Below are positions 28,639 through 37,952 of a stretch of 64,000 nt of DNA, one piece after another. Made by a program: the position numbers and the translations under genes. The stretch is taken from the NCBI RefSeq assembly GCF_014207855.1, contig NZ_JACHKZ010000002.1, positions 62,001 to 126,000 on the forward strand, given 5' to 3'. The number at the start of each line of letters is the position of its first letter. The stretch's first letter is position 1. The notes beneath the pieces are model-generated. The model was not told where the DNA came from, made no database searches, and saw nothing but the letters and a program-made list of their open reading frames with translations. The DNA is from Comamonas odontotermitis (GTDB taxonomy: Bacteria; Pseudomonadota; Gammaproteobacteria; Burkholderiales; Burkholderiaceae_C).

Positions 28639-29256
28639 TCAAGAATGCCAGGCCAAGGCCGCTGCAGCAGTGCCCCAAGCAGCAGGCCAGGCCAGCGGCA
28701 CGCAATGCATGTTGGCATCCCAGTCGGCAGGCCGGGCATCTGCCTCTGAAAGCTGCAGGCCAGCGCATTTGAGCCGCGCCTCCAGCTGCGCCCACTGTGC
28801 AGCAAAGGCAGCACGCAAGCCCGCACCCTGCAGCGGCGACAGCGCTTGCGCGGCAGGCCCGATGAATTGCCGCTCTACAGCGTGCCATTCGGCGTCATCG
28901 CCATCGGCGGGAATCGCCTGGACATCCACGCCCACAGCAGCTCGATCCGACCATGCCCACAGTGCAGACGCACCAGCATAGGCGACCGAAAGGTGAATGC
29001 GAGCGTGCGTTTGGCCGCCCAGCGACAGCACCGGAGCCTGGCCGGGCACGCGCTGCACAGACAACTGCCGCGCATCGCACTGCAGCACCTCCGCCAACGC
29101 ACTGCAAATGGACTGATGCACTGCATGGCGCAGGCTTTCCCGCAAGGCTGCTGGCGACCCCGCAGCGGGCGCCAGGCAAACCGCATACACCTGCAGCCCC
29201 CCTTGGCAGGCAGCAGGCAGTGCCACTGCCTGCTGCACCACGTTCAGGACCGCCAT
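28639..29256 (-). CDS. 4'-phosphopantetheinyl transferase superfamily protein
   Basis: Sfp-like enzyme of 205 residues that would load phosphopantetheine from CoA onto carrier domains. The magnesium-binding motif is AVGVDVQAI, and the second conserved element is FAAQWAQLEARLKC, where the usual W-x-x-K-E-A reads W-A-Q-L-E-A, so one lysine is replaced while the glutamate is kept. The start ATG lies 13 bases inside the end of the synthetase gene, implying coupled expression. Its obvious partner is the carrier domain of the adjacent Pls/PosA-type enzyme. Confidence 0.8.
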   Translation of the reverse strand: MAVLNVVQQAVALPAACQGGLQVYAVCLAPAAGSPAALRESLRHAVHQSICSALAEVLQCDARQLSVQRVPGQAPVLSLGGQTHARIHLSVAYAGASALWAWSDRAAVGVDVQAIPADGDDAEWHAVERQFIGPAAQALSPLQGAGLRAAFAAQWAQLEARLKCAGLQLSEADARPADWDANMHCVPLAWPAAWGTAAAALAWHS

Positions 29257-32200
29257 GGCGCCGCAGGAGCGCCGTGCCAGCGGGTGCCTGCTGGCAGGTT
29301 TTCGCCCTTCATCACCAGGGTCATGGGTCCCAGCTGCACGCCATCGCCCACCTGGGCGCTGTACAGCACGGTGCAGCGCGCGCCAATCGTCACACGCTCG
29401 CCGATGATCACATGGTCAATCTTCATCACCCGGTCCTCAAACAGATGGGTCTGCGGGCACGCAAGCGCGTTTAGCTCGCTGTGCGCACCCACGGTCACGC
29501 AATCGTGCTCGGTGATATCGGTCGTATCCAGATAGGCGCTCATGGCAATCTTGCTGCCCATGGCATTCATGGCCAGATTGAGCAAGGGTGTGCCGCGCAG
29601 GTAGCGCAGGAAGTTGGGGATGGCGATACCTTCGTACATGCTGGTGGCCGCTTCGGACAACCAGACAAAGGGCGTCCACATCGGCACCGCCTTTTTGCTG
29701 TAGCGCCCTACCAGCAGCCATTTGAACAGGGCCACCGCAAGAAAAGCCCCCAGGCCAAACACGATGCCGGCCATTGCAAGGTCTACCACCACCGCGCCCC
29801 AGCGGCCTGCAGATGCGAGCGGCATGGCATCGAGCACGATGGCATAGCCCGCAGCAATCACCAGGGCGTGCGGCGCGCCAATGCGGAAGGCCTCGACGAG
29901 GCCCCGCCCCAGAATGCGCTTGCGCGACGGTGCAAAGGTCAGGTGATCGGGGTAGCCCTGCACCACTTCGCGGGCGGGCAGGTTCATCGCGGGCGAGCCG
30001 ATCCAGGTCTGACCGTCCTGCATGTCGGCATTGCGCGGCACGGCCGACATCACGCCGATCAGCACGCCTTCAGGGATGGTGGAGCCATCGGGCACATAGG
30101 CGCCGTTGCCAATGAAGCTGCGGCGCGACACCACCGTGGGCTGCACCGTCATGTAGCCGCCATCGATGCGCTCATCACCCAGCATCACCGCGTCGGCTAC
30201 AAAGCACTCATCCCCCAAGGTCAGCATGTCGGGCACCACGCCCAGAGCGGTGGACAGCTCTGTGCGCTTGCCCACCTTGGCGCCCAGCATGCGGTACCAG
30301 GTGGCTGAATACACGGTGGCATAGATGCCGTGGAGGGTTCCCAGGCTGGCCTCCTGGATCTGGTTGGTGAGCCATTTGCCCAGGTAGCGCTTGCTGTGCA
30401 CCGACCAGGTGCCCGGCCGCAGCCGGGGCAGCAGCAGGTAGCGGATCAGCGCGGCCACCAGCATGGTGCAGACCACCAGCACCAGGCTGGCGGGCAGCGC
30501 CAATACGAAGAACTTGAAAAACCGCAGGATGAAAGCGCCCAGTGCATCCACCGTGCCATCTTCGATCAAGGGGCGTACCGAGATCGAGTCCACATCCAGC
30601 CAGTCGATCAGCAGGAAGGTGGGGAACACCGGCATGAAGAACAGCGTGGCAATCAGCAAACCACCCATGGCAAATACCAGCATCTCCCAGCTGCGCCAGG
30701 CCGCGCTGGGCGAGATGCGTTCGGGCATGGCCGTTTCGTCAAAGGCGGACACATGCTGCGCTGGCGAGCCAGCCCACACGGTGCGCGCAGGCTGCGCCTC
30801 GCCATCGGCCAGGGTGGATTGCCCTTCCAGATGGGCCCACTCACCCAGACGGGTATTGCCTTCCAGCACCACATAAGAGCCGATACAGGCGTTGGCGCCG
30901 ATGTCGATGCGGCCCAGCAGCAGCCAGCCGCCTTCGACGCGGGCGTTTTCCAGGTTGACAGCGTTGCCCACGCTGGCGCCGTCGCCAATGGCCAGCAGAT
31001 CAGGCGCACGCACGGTGATCGAACCCAGCACCACCTCCTTGCCCACCTTGGCGCCCAGCGCGCGCAGCCATAGCGGGAAGAGCGACGAGCCGGTGATCAT
31101 CGCCACCGGCACCGCCTCCACCAGCCGGTCGGCAAACCACCAGCGGAAGTACGTCAGCCCCCACAGTGGATAGCGCCCCGCCTTGAGCCGGCCAGCCACC
31201 AGCCATTTGCCCGCCCAGGCCACGGCAAACTCCAGCACCGTGGCAATGGCAAACGCCAGCACCGAGATGGCAATGGCAAACGAGACTGAGTCGTTTTCGT
31301 CGCCGGTGAAGAAGTGGTAAGTGAAGAACGGCGCGAGCCATTGCGCCATTTTGATCAGTACCAGAAACGGTATTGCCGCCGCTTGTGCCGCGCCGCAGCG
31401 CCAACGCCGCAGTGCGGAGTGCGTGCGAAACGGCCGCTCGGCTGCAGGCGCGCTCTCATCTGCCATTGCGGACTGCAAGGCGTCCGCGATGCGGCCAATC
31501 TGGCGCTGCTGGTAGATGGTGCTGACCGTGGCCTGGGCAAAACGCGGATCGGCCCGCAGCTGCGAGGTCAGCCGCGCCGCAAACAGGGAGTGGCCGCCCA
31601 GATCGCTGAAAAAATCCAGCGTCCGGCGCACCGGCTGACCAGGAAACAGCTTGGCGAGCGCAGCAAACAGCACTTCTTCCGCAGGCGTTTGCGCGGTGTC
31701 GGAATCGGTGCTGTCCACAGCCACTGCCAACTCCATCGCCTTGAGCGCCTTACGGTCGATCTTGCCGGAGGTCAGCCGTGGCACCTCTGCCAGTGGCTCG
31801 AAGCGCGCAGGCACCATGTAGGGCGGCAGGCGCTCGGCCAGGGCATTGCGCAAGGCGGTGTGTGTGGGCGGCGCCGTGGTGCCGGGTACATCCGTGGGCA
31901 CATAGAAGGCGACAAGCTGGTCCATGCCATCGTCACGGCGCAGCAGCACCGCCGTGGTGCCCACGCCCGGCTGCTGCGCCAGCACGGCTTCGATCTCGCC
32001 CAGCTCCACGCGAAAGCCCCGGATCTTGACCTGGTCGTCGGCCCGGCCCAGGCATTGCATCTGGCCGTGTTCGTCGATGCGCGCCAGATCACCCGTGCGG
32101 TACAGGCGCGTGTCGTGGGGGCCGGCAGGCCAGGGGTTGTCCAGAAACTTCTCGGCCGTCAGCTCCGGGCGGCCCAGGTAACCGGCAGCCACGCCGGGGC

Positions 32201-33323
32201 CGGTGATACATAGCTCGCCCGTCTCGCCCGCTGGCAGGCCCACCAGGGTGGGCGCCGTGCCTGCGGGAAAACTGTCCGCATCGATCACCTGCACCACCAC
32301 CATGCTGTAGTTGGGCAGGGGCGTACCAATGGTGACGGGCTCGCCCGCCTTCAGCTCGGCCAGGCTCGCCGACACGGTGGCTTCAGTCGGCCCATAGGTG
32401 TTGAACATCTGGCGCGGCGCCCCGGTGCCAGACTGCGCCCAGCGCGCAACCAGCGCCTCGGGGCACATTTCGCCGCCCAGATTGATGATGCGCAGGTTGG
32501 GCACATCATGCGCAAACAATGCCAGCAGCGTAGGCACGGCATGCAATACCGTCACCTGCTGCTCGATCAGCGCCCGGGGCAGGGCTTCGGGGTCGCCCGC
32601 AATCTCGCGTGGCGCAATCCACAAGGTCGCGCCCACCAGGTAGCTGATCCAGATTTCCTCGAACGACATGTCAAACGCCACTGAGAAGCCCTGGTAGACC
32701 TTGTCGCCCAGACGCACTCCCAGGCGTGTGTTTTCGCTGCGCAGAAAATGGCAGATGCTGCCCTGCGTGATGGCAATGCCCTTGGGCTTGCCCGTCGATC
32801 CGCTGGTGTAGATGACATAGGCGGGGTCGCCTGGCTGCGCATTGCTGCGGCGGCGCAGCACGGTGCCGCCCGGCAACGGCGCCAGCAGTTGCGCGTCATC
32901 CAGCATCAAGGCCAAAACACCTGCTTGCGCAAGTGCATCGCGCGGTGCCTGCTCTGCAATCAACAACGCCTTGGCCTGCGCGTCGTCCAGGCAGGTGGCA
33001 ATGCGCTCGGGCGGGGTTTCACTGTCGAACGGCAGCCAGGCAGCCCCGGTCTTGGCGATGGCCAACTGCAGGGTCAGCAGCGCAATGCCGCGCGGCAGCC
33101 ACAGGCCCACCATGTCGCCAGGGCCGATACCCGCCTCGATCAGGCGGTGCGCGGCGCGGCTGGCGTCAGCATCGAGCTGCGCATAGCTCAGCTGCTGGCC
33201 GCCAGCAATCAGCGCCGTGGTTTCCGGATGGGCATAGGCGGTGGCTTCAAACAGGTCGGCCAGTACTTCGTGGCGCAACAGATCGGGCCGCTCGGGCCCA
33301 CGCAAAACAACGGTCTCGGACAT
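29244..33323 (-). CDS. Pls/PosA-family membrane-bound non-ribosomal peptide synthetase
   Basis: Single-module synthetase of 1359 residues. The adenylation domain (about 25-530) has YTSGSTGKPKG near 172, FNTYGPTEATVS near 311, YRTGDL near 409 and the catalytic-lysine end LTSGKIDRKAL near 520. A carrier domain follows with the attachment serine in LGGHSLFAA (about 575). The rest has six hydrophobic segments in three pairs, each followed by a hexapeptide-repeat left-handed beta-helix-like soluble region (about 750-855, 1020-1110, 1260-1359). This A-T-(TM2-C)x3 order is that of epsilon-polylysine synthetase. There is no condensation or thioesterase domain. The ATG at 33323 begins MSETVVLRG; upstream codons look non-coding. 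The monomer is unknown. Confidence 0.92.
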   Translation of the reverse strand: MSETVVLRGPERPDLLRHEVLADLFEATAYAHPETTALIAGGQQLSYAQLDADASRAAHRLIEAGIGPGDMVGLWLPRGIALLTLQLAIAKTGAAWLPFDSETPPERIATCLDDAQAKALLIAEQAPRDALAQAGVLALMLDDAQLLAPLPGGTVLRRRSNAQPGDPAYVIYTSGSTGKPKGIAITQGSICHFLRSENTRLGVRLGDKVYQGFSVAFDMSFEEIWISYLVGATLWIAPREIAGDPEALPRALIEQQVTVLHAVPTLLALFAHDVPNLRIINLGGEMCPEALVARWAQSGTGAPRQMFNTYGPTEATVSASLAELKAGEPVTIGTPLPNYSMVVVQVIDADSFPAGTAPTLVGLPAGETGELCITGPGVAAGYLGRPELTAEKFLDNPWPAGPHDTRLYRTGDLARIDEHGQMQCLGRADDQVKIRGFRVELGEIEAVLAQQPGVGTTAVLLRRDDGMDQLVAFYVPTDVPGTTAPPTHTALRNALAERLPPYMVPARFEPLAEVPRLTSGKIDRKALKAMELAVAVDSTDSDTAQTPAEEVLFAALAKLFPGQPVRRTLDFFSDLGGHSLFAARLTSQLRADPRFAQATVSTIYQQRQIGRIADALQSAMADESAPAAERPFRTHSALRRWRCGAAQAAAIPFLVLIKMAQWLAPFFTYHFFTGDENDSVSFAIAISVLAFAIATVLEFAVAWAGKWLVAGRLKAGRYPLWGLTYFRWWFADRLVEAVPVAMITGSSLFPLWLRALGAKVGKEVVLGSITVRAPDLLAIGDGASVGNAVNLENARVEGGWLLLGRIDIGANACIGSYVVLEGNTRLGEWAHLEGQSTLADGEAQPARTVWAGSPAQHVSAFDETAMPERISPSAAWRSWEMLVFAMGGLLIATLFFMPVFPTFLLIDWLDVDSISVRPLIEDGTVDALGAFILRFFKFFVLALPASLVLVVCTMLVAALIRYLLLPRLRPGTWSVHSKRYLGKWLTNQIQEASLGTLHGIYATVYSATWYRMLGAKVGKRTELSTALGVVPDMLTLGDECFVADAVMLGDERIDGGYMTVQPTVVSRRSFIGNGAYVPDGSTIPEGVLIGVMSAVPRNADMQDGQTWIGSPAMNLPAREVVQGYPDHLTFAPSRKRILGRGLVEAFRIGAPHALVIAAGYAIVLDAMPLASAGRWGAVVVDLAMAGIVFGLGAFLAVALFKWLLVGRYSKKAVPMWTPFVWLSEAATSMYEGIAIPNFLRYLRGTPLLNLAMNAMGSKIAMSAYLDTTDITEHDCVTVGAHSELNALACPQTHLFEDRVMKIDHVIIGERVTIGARCTVLYSAQVGDGVQLGPMTLVMKGENLPAGTRWHGAPAAPWRS

Positions 33324-33551
33324 GAATGCAATGCCAGGCGCTTGCACAGGCGCAACAGCGCGCCTTCGTGGTTTGCAAGAACGCCCAAGAATGGGGCATT
33401 GCGCATTATGGGACGACAGCAGAGCACCTGGCCTTGAAGCAGCCTTCCGATCACAGATTGCTTGCAATGCTGAGGATTTGGCGCAACGCTGATTCCACGC
33501 CATTGGGCAGGCTTTAAGCGCTGTTTAATACGCGCCACGGCCCAGGGGCAA

Positions 33552-33579
33552 AGATTAGCAAAGCCAGGCCCGCTTCCAA
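33552..33579 (-). promoter_or_regulatory. Candidate promoter for the synthetase gene
   Basis: On the minus strand TTGGAA (33579-33574) and TAATCT (33557-33552) are separated by 16 bases, about 230 bp before the synthetase ATG. The rest of the 325-bp gap (33324-33648) shows no credible gene. Weak evidence based on consensus match only. Confidence 0.3.
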
Positions 33580-33648
33580 GAGAAAAACTACTGGCACTCA
33601 CTGATAGCGGCGCCCGCAACTTTATGGCACGGCTTGCTTTGGACCGTC

Positions 33649-34752
33649 TTAGCGACTGTCGACCACCATCGGCACGCGCGGGGCCACCGCACACATAAGC
33701 TCATAGCCCACGGTACCTGCCGCCTGTGCCACTTCGTCGATGGGCAGCACGGCCCCATTCGATGCCCGGCCCCACATCGTGACCTCGCTGCCAAAACCGG
33801 CACCTGCAATGCCCGTCAGGTCAACGGTGATCATGTCCATGCTGACGCGGCCCACCAGGCGCGAGCGCTGGCCATTCACCAGCACTGGCGTGCCGGTGCC
33901 GCAGTGGCGCGGATAGCCGTCTGCATAGCCGCAGGCGACAACGCCGATGCGCATGGGCTGCTCGGCAGTGAAGCGCGAACCATAGCCCACGGTGTCGCCC
34001 GGCTGCAGGTTCTGCACGCCGATCACCTTGGCCGACAGCGTCATCGCAGGCTGCAGACCCCAGTCATCCGCGGTCTTTTCGGGATAGTCCGGCGCGCCGC
34101 CATACAGCAAAATGCCGCCGCGCACCCAGTCGCCGCGTGCCTGGGCGGGCATATCGGGGTAGCGCAGCATGGCGGCGCTGTTGCAGATGGAGCGCTCACC
34201 GGGCAGATCGCGGGTGGTTTCCTCAAACACGGCAAGCTGGGGGCCGATGCCCTTGGCGGAATCGGCATCGCTGAAATGGGTCATGAACGAGATCTCGTCC
34301 ACCTGCGGCAGCGCATTGAGGCGCGCCCAGGCCGAGCGGTAGCGCTCGGGCGTGAAGCCCAGCCGGTTCATGCCCGAGTTCATCTTGAGGAAAACGCGGT
34401 GCGGCTGCTGCGTCTTGTGAGCGGCCAGCCAGTCGATCTGCTGGTCGCAGTGCACGGCATGCCACAGGTTCAGGCGCGAGCACAGTTCCAGATCGCGCGC
34501 GTCAAAAACGCCTTCGAGCAGCAGGATGGGCCCGCGCCAGCCCAGATTGCGGATACGTTCAGCCTCCGAAGGCTCCAGAAGCGCAAAACCGTCGGCGGCG
34601 CGCATGCCCTCAAACACGTTTTCAATACCATGGCCGTAAGCGTTCGCTTTCACCACGCACCATAATTTGGCGTCATGTGCGGCCTGTCTGGCACGCGCCA
34701 GGTTATGTTGCACAGCAGCAGTATGAATGGTGGCTAGAATGGGACGCGGCAT
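33649..34752 (-). CDS. alr: Alanine racemase
   Basis: PLP enzyme of 367 residues interconverting L- and D-alanine for peptidoglycan. The N-terminal barrel carries the PLP lysine K35 in VVKANAYGHG, and the second catalytic residue, a tyrosine, lies in VGYGSRF near 258. Length matches Alr/DadX. It is expressed away from lplT with a 349-bp gap. A dadA dehydrogenase gene, which would suggest the catabolic DadX form, is not in the window, so the biosynthetic role is more likely. The start ATG 34752 begins MPRPILATI, as in other members. Confidence 0.94.
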   Translation of the reverse strand: MPRPILATIHTAAVQHNLARARQAAHDAKLWCVVKANAYGHGIENVFEGMRAADGFALLEPSEAERIRNLGWRGPILLLEGVFDARDLELCSRLNLWHAVHCDQQIDWLAAHKTQQPHRVFLKMNSGMNRLGFTPERYRSAWARLNALPQVDEISFMTHFSDADSAKGIGPQLAVFEETTRDLPGERSICNSAAMLRYPDMPAQARGDWVRGGILLYGGAPDYPEKTADDWGLQPAMTLSAKVIGVQNLQPGDTVGYGSRFTAEQPMRIGVVACGYADGYPRHCGTGTPVLVNGQRSRLVGRVSMDMITVDLTGIAGAGFGSEVTMWGRASNGAVLPIDEVAQAAGTVGYELMCAVAPRVPMVVDSR

Positions 34753-35101
34753 GGAGAAGACTCACAACAAGACAATGGAAAACCTCAGGGTCGTTGTCAC
34801 CGGTACCCTGCAGCGGCGCGAAGAGATCGTCTACGCGCTCTGAGAGCCGCTGACACAAGCCAGCAGATCGCAGATTTGCGGTTGGAACGAGGCGCCGGCC
34901 ACAGGCAGTACAAATGTACGACAGGGCCAGGCGTCCCCGACATAGCAACGACGTACAAGGGTTGTGGTAGCGGATCTAAGTGAAAACGCCTTGATATTCT
35001 GGCACCTTGCCGGCCACCCTGCGTGCTATAACCACGCCTGCTTGCCCGCAGCTTGCATATATTTCTCGCGCCATTAGCCCACCTTATCTTTCTCCTATCG
35101 A
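34753..35101. other. Divergent intergenic region alr/lplT
   Basis: A 349-bp gap between divergent genes that must contain both promoters. No convincing open frame, repeat or structured RNA was recognised. A TATAAC at about 35020 is a possible -10 element for lplT but lacks a well-spaced -35 partner. Confidence 0.4.
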
Positions 35102-36406
35102 ATGAAGCGCGGTTTCTACACCATCATGTCGGCGCAGTTTTTCAGCTCGCTGGCCGACAATGCACTGTTCGTGGCGGCGGTTGACCTGTTGATCAATGCC
35201 GGCGCTCCCGAGTGGCAACGCGCCGCTCTGGTGCCCATGTTTGCCCTGTTCTACGTGGTGCTGGCTCCTTTTGTGGGTGCGTTTGCCGATGCGTACCCCA
35301 AGGGCAAGGTCATGTTCGTCAGCAACGCCATCAAGGTGGTGGGGTGCTTTCTGATGCTGTTCGGCTCCCACCCGCTGATGGCCTATGCCGTGGTGGGCCT
35401 GGGAGCGGCCGCTTACTCTCCTGCCAAATACGGCATCCTGACCGAGCTGCTGCCCCCCAGCCAGCTGGTGCGCGCCAATGGCTGGATCGAGGGGCTGACG
35501 ATCACCTCCATCATTCTGGGCGTGCTGCTGGGCGGGCAACTGGTGGGGGTCACGGTGTCTGGCTGGCTGCTGTCGTTCGATCTGCCGCTGATCGATACCC
35601 CCATCGACACGCCGTCAGAAGCTGCCATCTGCGTGATTGGCCTGCTGTACGCCATTGCAGCCTGGTTCAACACCCGCATTCCCCGCACCAACACCGAGTT
35701 GGTGCCACTGCGCCAGGATGCCTCGCGCAGTATGGCGTCCAACATCATGGACCTGCTGCCGGACTTCTGGCAGTGCAACGGCCGCCTGTGGAGGGACAAG
35801 CTCGGCCAGATCTCGCTCGCCACCACCACCTTGTTCTGGGGCGTTTCGGGCAACCTGCGCTATATCGTGCTGGCCTGGAGCGCCGTGGCCCTGGGCTACA
35901 GCACCACCAAGGCGTCGGCGCTGGTGGGGGTTGTCGCCATCGGCACGGCCGTCGGCGCGGTGCTCGCATCGATGCGCATGAAACTCGATGGCGCCACCAA
36001 GGTCATTCCGCTGGGCATCGCCATGGGGCTGCTGGTGGTGTGCATGAACTTCATCCACAGCATCTGGCTGGCTGTGCCCTTCCTCATCGTACTGGGTGGC
36101 CTGGGCGGCTTCCTCGTGGTTCCGATGAATGCCTTGCTCCAGCACCGCGGGCACAACCTGATGGGCTCGGGCCGTTCGATTGCCGTGCAGAACTTCAACG
36201 AGCAGGCCTGCATCCTGGCGCTGGGTGTGGTCTACAGCCTGTTCACCAAGCTGGGCCTGTCGGCCTATGGCGCAATCACCTGCTTTGGCCTGCTGGTAGC
36301 GGGCATCATGTGGCTGATCGGCCGGTGGCACCGGCATAATTGCAAGCAGCACACGCAAGAAGTCGAGCGGCTGCTCGATATCGCCCGCAATGACAACTGT
36401 CACTAG
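35102..36406 (+). CDS. lplT: Lysophospholipid transporter LplT
   Basis: MFS-type inner-membrane flippase of 434 residues that brings lysophospholipids to the cytoplasmic face for reacylation. It begins MKRGFYTIMSAQFFSSLADN and continues with ALFVAAVDLL, FVGAFADAYPKGKVMFVSNAIK and AAYSPAKYGILTELLP, all typical of LplT. About twelve transmembrane segments are visible. The acyltransferase Aas, often linked in other genomes, is not present in the window. Divergent from alr. Confidence 0.92.
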   Translation: MKRGFYTIMSAQFFSSLADNALFVAAVDLLINAGAPEWQRAALVPMFALFYVVLAPFVGAFADAYPKGKVMFVSNAIKVVGCFLMLFGSHPLMAYAVVGLGAAAYSPAKYGILTELLPPSQLVRANGWIEGLTITSIILGVLLGGQLVGVTVSGWLLSFDLPLIDTPIDTPSEAAICVIGLLYAIAAWFNTRIPRTNTELVPLRQDASRSMASNIMDLLPDFWQCNGRLWRDKLGQISLATTTLFWGVSGNLRYIVLAWSAVALGYSTTKASALVGVVAIGTAVGAVLASMRMKLDGATKVIPLGIAMGLLVVCMNFIHSIWLAVPFLIVLGGLGGFLVVPMNALLQHRGHNLMGSGRSIAVQNFNEQACILALGVVYSLFTKLGLSAYGAITCFGLLVAGIMWLIGRWHRHNCKQHTQEVERLLDIARNDNCH

Positions 36407-36472
36407 CAGGCGGCAAACGGCAGGCCACAAGCATTGCTTTGCACTGCCATACCGTGGCCACGGGCCATTCAT

Positions 36473-36530
36473 TACTACAAATATATAGCTAACAGCGCTT
36501 GACAGACGGGCGCAAGCACCGTTTTTCATG
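36473..36530 (+). repeat. Dispersed palindromic repeat, copy e
   Basis: Contains TATAGCTAACAGCGCTTGAC then AGACGGGCGCAAGCACCG, a diverged copy of the family, ending at the ATG of the DMT transporter gene. Confidence 0.6.
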
Positions 36531-37409
36531 CAAACCGCGCTGCCCTTCCTCGCCCTGATGACCAATGCCCTGATCTGGGGCACGATCTGGTGGCCCTTCC
36601 GCCAGTTGCAGGCGCTGGGTGTGCACCCGGTGCTGGGCACGGCGCTGGTGTATCTCATTCTGTTCTGCGGCCTGCTGCTGCTCAAGCCCCATGCGGCAGG
36701 CATTGCGCGGCGCCACCCCTTGCTGCTGCTGCTCGCCTTCACCTCGGGCACCACCAATGTGCTGTTCAACTGGGCAGCCACCACGGGCGATGTGGTGCGC
36801 GTGGTGCTGCTGTTCTATCTGATGCCCGCCTGGTCGGTCCTGCTGGCCTGGTACTTTCTGGGCGAAAGGCCCACCAGATACTCCATCCTGCGCCTCGTGC
36901 TCGCCTTCAGCGGCGTGCTGATCGTGATGATTCCGCCCGGCGCCACCTGGGCGAGCCTGACGGCCAACCTCTCACTGCCCGACCTGCTGGCCATTGCGGG
37001 CGGCTTTACGTTTGCCGGAACCAATGTCGTCCTGCGCAGCCAGTACAAGGTGCCGGGCGAGGCGCGCATGCTTGCCATGTTCTTTGGCGGCGTGATTGCC
37101 GCCGGGCTGATGTCGCTCCTGGGCATCTACCTGGGCCGCATTCCCCATCTGCCTGCGCTGCAATGGGGCTGGCCACTGATGGTGCTGGTGGTGGCCGTGC
37201 TCATCATGCTCAGCAACTGGACGCTGCAATACGGCGCTTCACGCCTCGCCGCCACCACGGCGGCCGTGGTGATGCTGTCCGAAGTGGTGTTTGCCAGCGC
37301 ATCGAACGTACTGATCGAAGGCACCGTGCTCTCGGGCCGCCTGCTGCTGGGCGGCGCGCTGGTGCTGTCGGCATCGCTGATTGCAGCCATTGAATCCAAG
37401 CTGCCGTAA
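36528..37409 (+). CDS. DMT-superfamily (EamA) transporter
   Basis: Ten-segment drug/metabolite transporter of 293 residues made of two EamA repeats (about 5-135 and 150-288). Typical features are LIWGTIWWPFRQLQALG near the N-terminus, WAATTGDVVRVVLLFYLMPAWSVL in the first repeat, and LSNWTLQYGASRLAATTAAVVMLSEVVFA in the second. A dispersed repeat overlaps the region just before its ATG. Glutathione peroxidase follows 9 bp later, so the two are probably cotranscribed. The substrate is not assignable. Confidence 0.87.
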   Translation: MQTALPFLALMTNALIWGTIWWPFRQLQALGVHPVLGTALVYLILFCGLLLLKPHAAGIARRHPLLLLLAFTSGTTNVLFNWAATTGDVVRVVLLFYLMPAWSVLLAWYFLGERPTRYSILRLVLAFSGVLIVMIPPGATWASLTANLSLPDLLAIAGGFTFAGTNVVLRSQYKVPGEARMLAMFFGGVIAAGLMSLLGIYLGRIPHLPALQWGWPLMVLVVAVLIMLSNWTLQYGASRLAATTAAVVMLSEVVFASASNVLIEGTVLSGRLLLGGALVLSASLIAAIESKLP

Positions 37410-37418
37410 CATGCAGGC

Positions 37419-37913
37419 ATGACCAACACCCACTCCGTCAAAGATTTTGTTCTGCATGACGCCAGCGCGCAGCCCGTGCCGCTGTCGCGCTACCAAAACC
37501 AGGTCTTGCTGGTCGTCAACACCGCCACGGCCTGCGGCTTCACGCCGCAGCTGGCGGGGCTGGAGGCACTGCAGCAGCAATACGGTTCCCAGGGCTTGCA
37601 GGTGCTGGGCGTGCCGTGCAACCAGTTTGGCGCGCAGGCGCCGGGCAGCAATGCCGAGATTGCGCAGTTTTGCGAGGCCCGCTTTGCAACCAGCTTTCCC
37701 AGCCTGGCCAAGGTGGAAGTGAATGGCCCGCACACCGATGCGCTGTTTGCCTGGCTCAAGGCCCAGGCACCGGGGGTGCTGGGTGGCCGCATTCTATGGA
37801 ACTTCACCAAGTTTCTGGTGGGGCGCGATGGCCGCACGGTACAACGCTTTGCACCGATGACCAAACCCGCCAGGCTGCAGGCGGCGATTGAACGGGCGCT
37901 GTCAGCCCGCTGA
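37419..37913 (+). CDS. Glutathione peroxidase family protein
   Basis: Thiol peroxidase of 164 residues. The peroxidatic cysteine lies in VNTATACGFTPQLAGLEAL, where the usual N-V-A-S-x-C-G reads N-T-A-T-A-C-G. The glutamine region PCNQFGAQAPGSNAEI and the catalytic tryptophan/asparagine in ILWNFTKFLVG are present. As in most bacterial members it probably reduces hydroperoxides with thioredoxin rather than glutathione; that is family knowledge, not visible here. It starts 9 bp after the DMT transporter stop. Confidence 0.92.
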   Translation: MTNTHSVKDFVLHDASAQPVPLSRYQNQVLLVVNTATACGFTPQLAGLEALQQQYGSQGLQVLGVPCNQFGAQAPGSNAEIAQFCEARFATSFPSLAKVEVNGPHTDALFAWLKAQAPGVLGGRILWNFTKFLVGRDGRTVQRFAPMTKPARLQAAIERALSAR

Positions 37914-37916
37914 GAC

Positions 37917-37944
37917 AAAACACAAGGCGCGAGAGCGCCTTGTG
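37917..37944 (-). terminator. Intrinsic terminator
   Basis: CACAAGGCGC (37921-37930) pairs perfectly with GCGCCTTGTG (37935-37944) around a GAGA loop. On the minus strand the stem is followed by TTTT, terminating the small membrane-protein gene. It also sits 8 bp after the glutathione peroxidase stop and may act on both strands. Confidence 0.75.
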
Positions 37945-37952
37945 ACTGGCTT

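Noticed and set aside
33324-33503. 60-codon N-terminal extension of the peptide synthetase
   Set aside because: It is rich in cysteine and arginine without family similarity, and the conserved protein begins at MSETVVLRG.
34703-34948. 81-codon cysteine-rich open frame on the minus strand between alr and lplT
   Set aside because: It overlaps the alr start region, has no ribosome binding site and its composition is that of a random frame.
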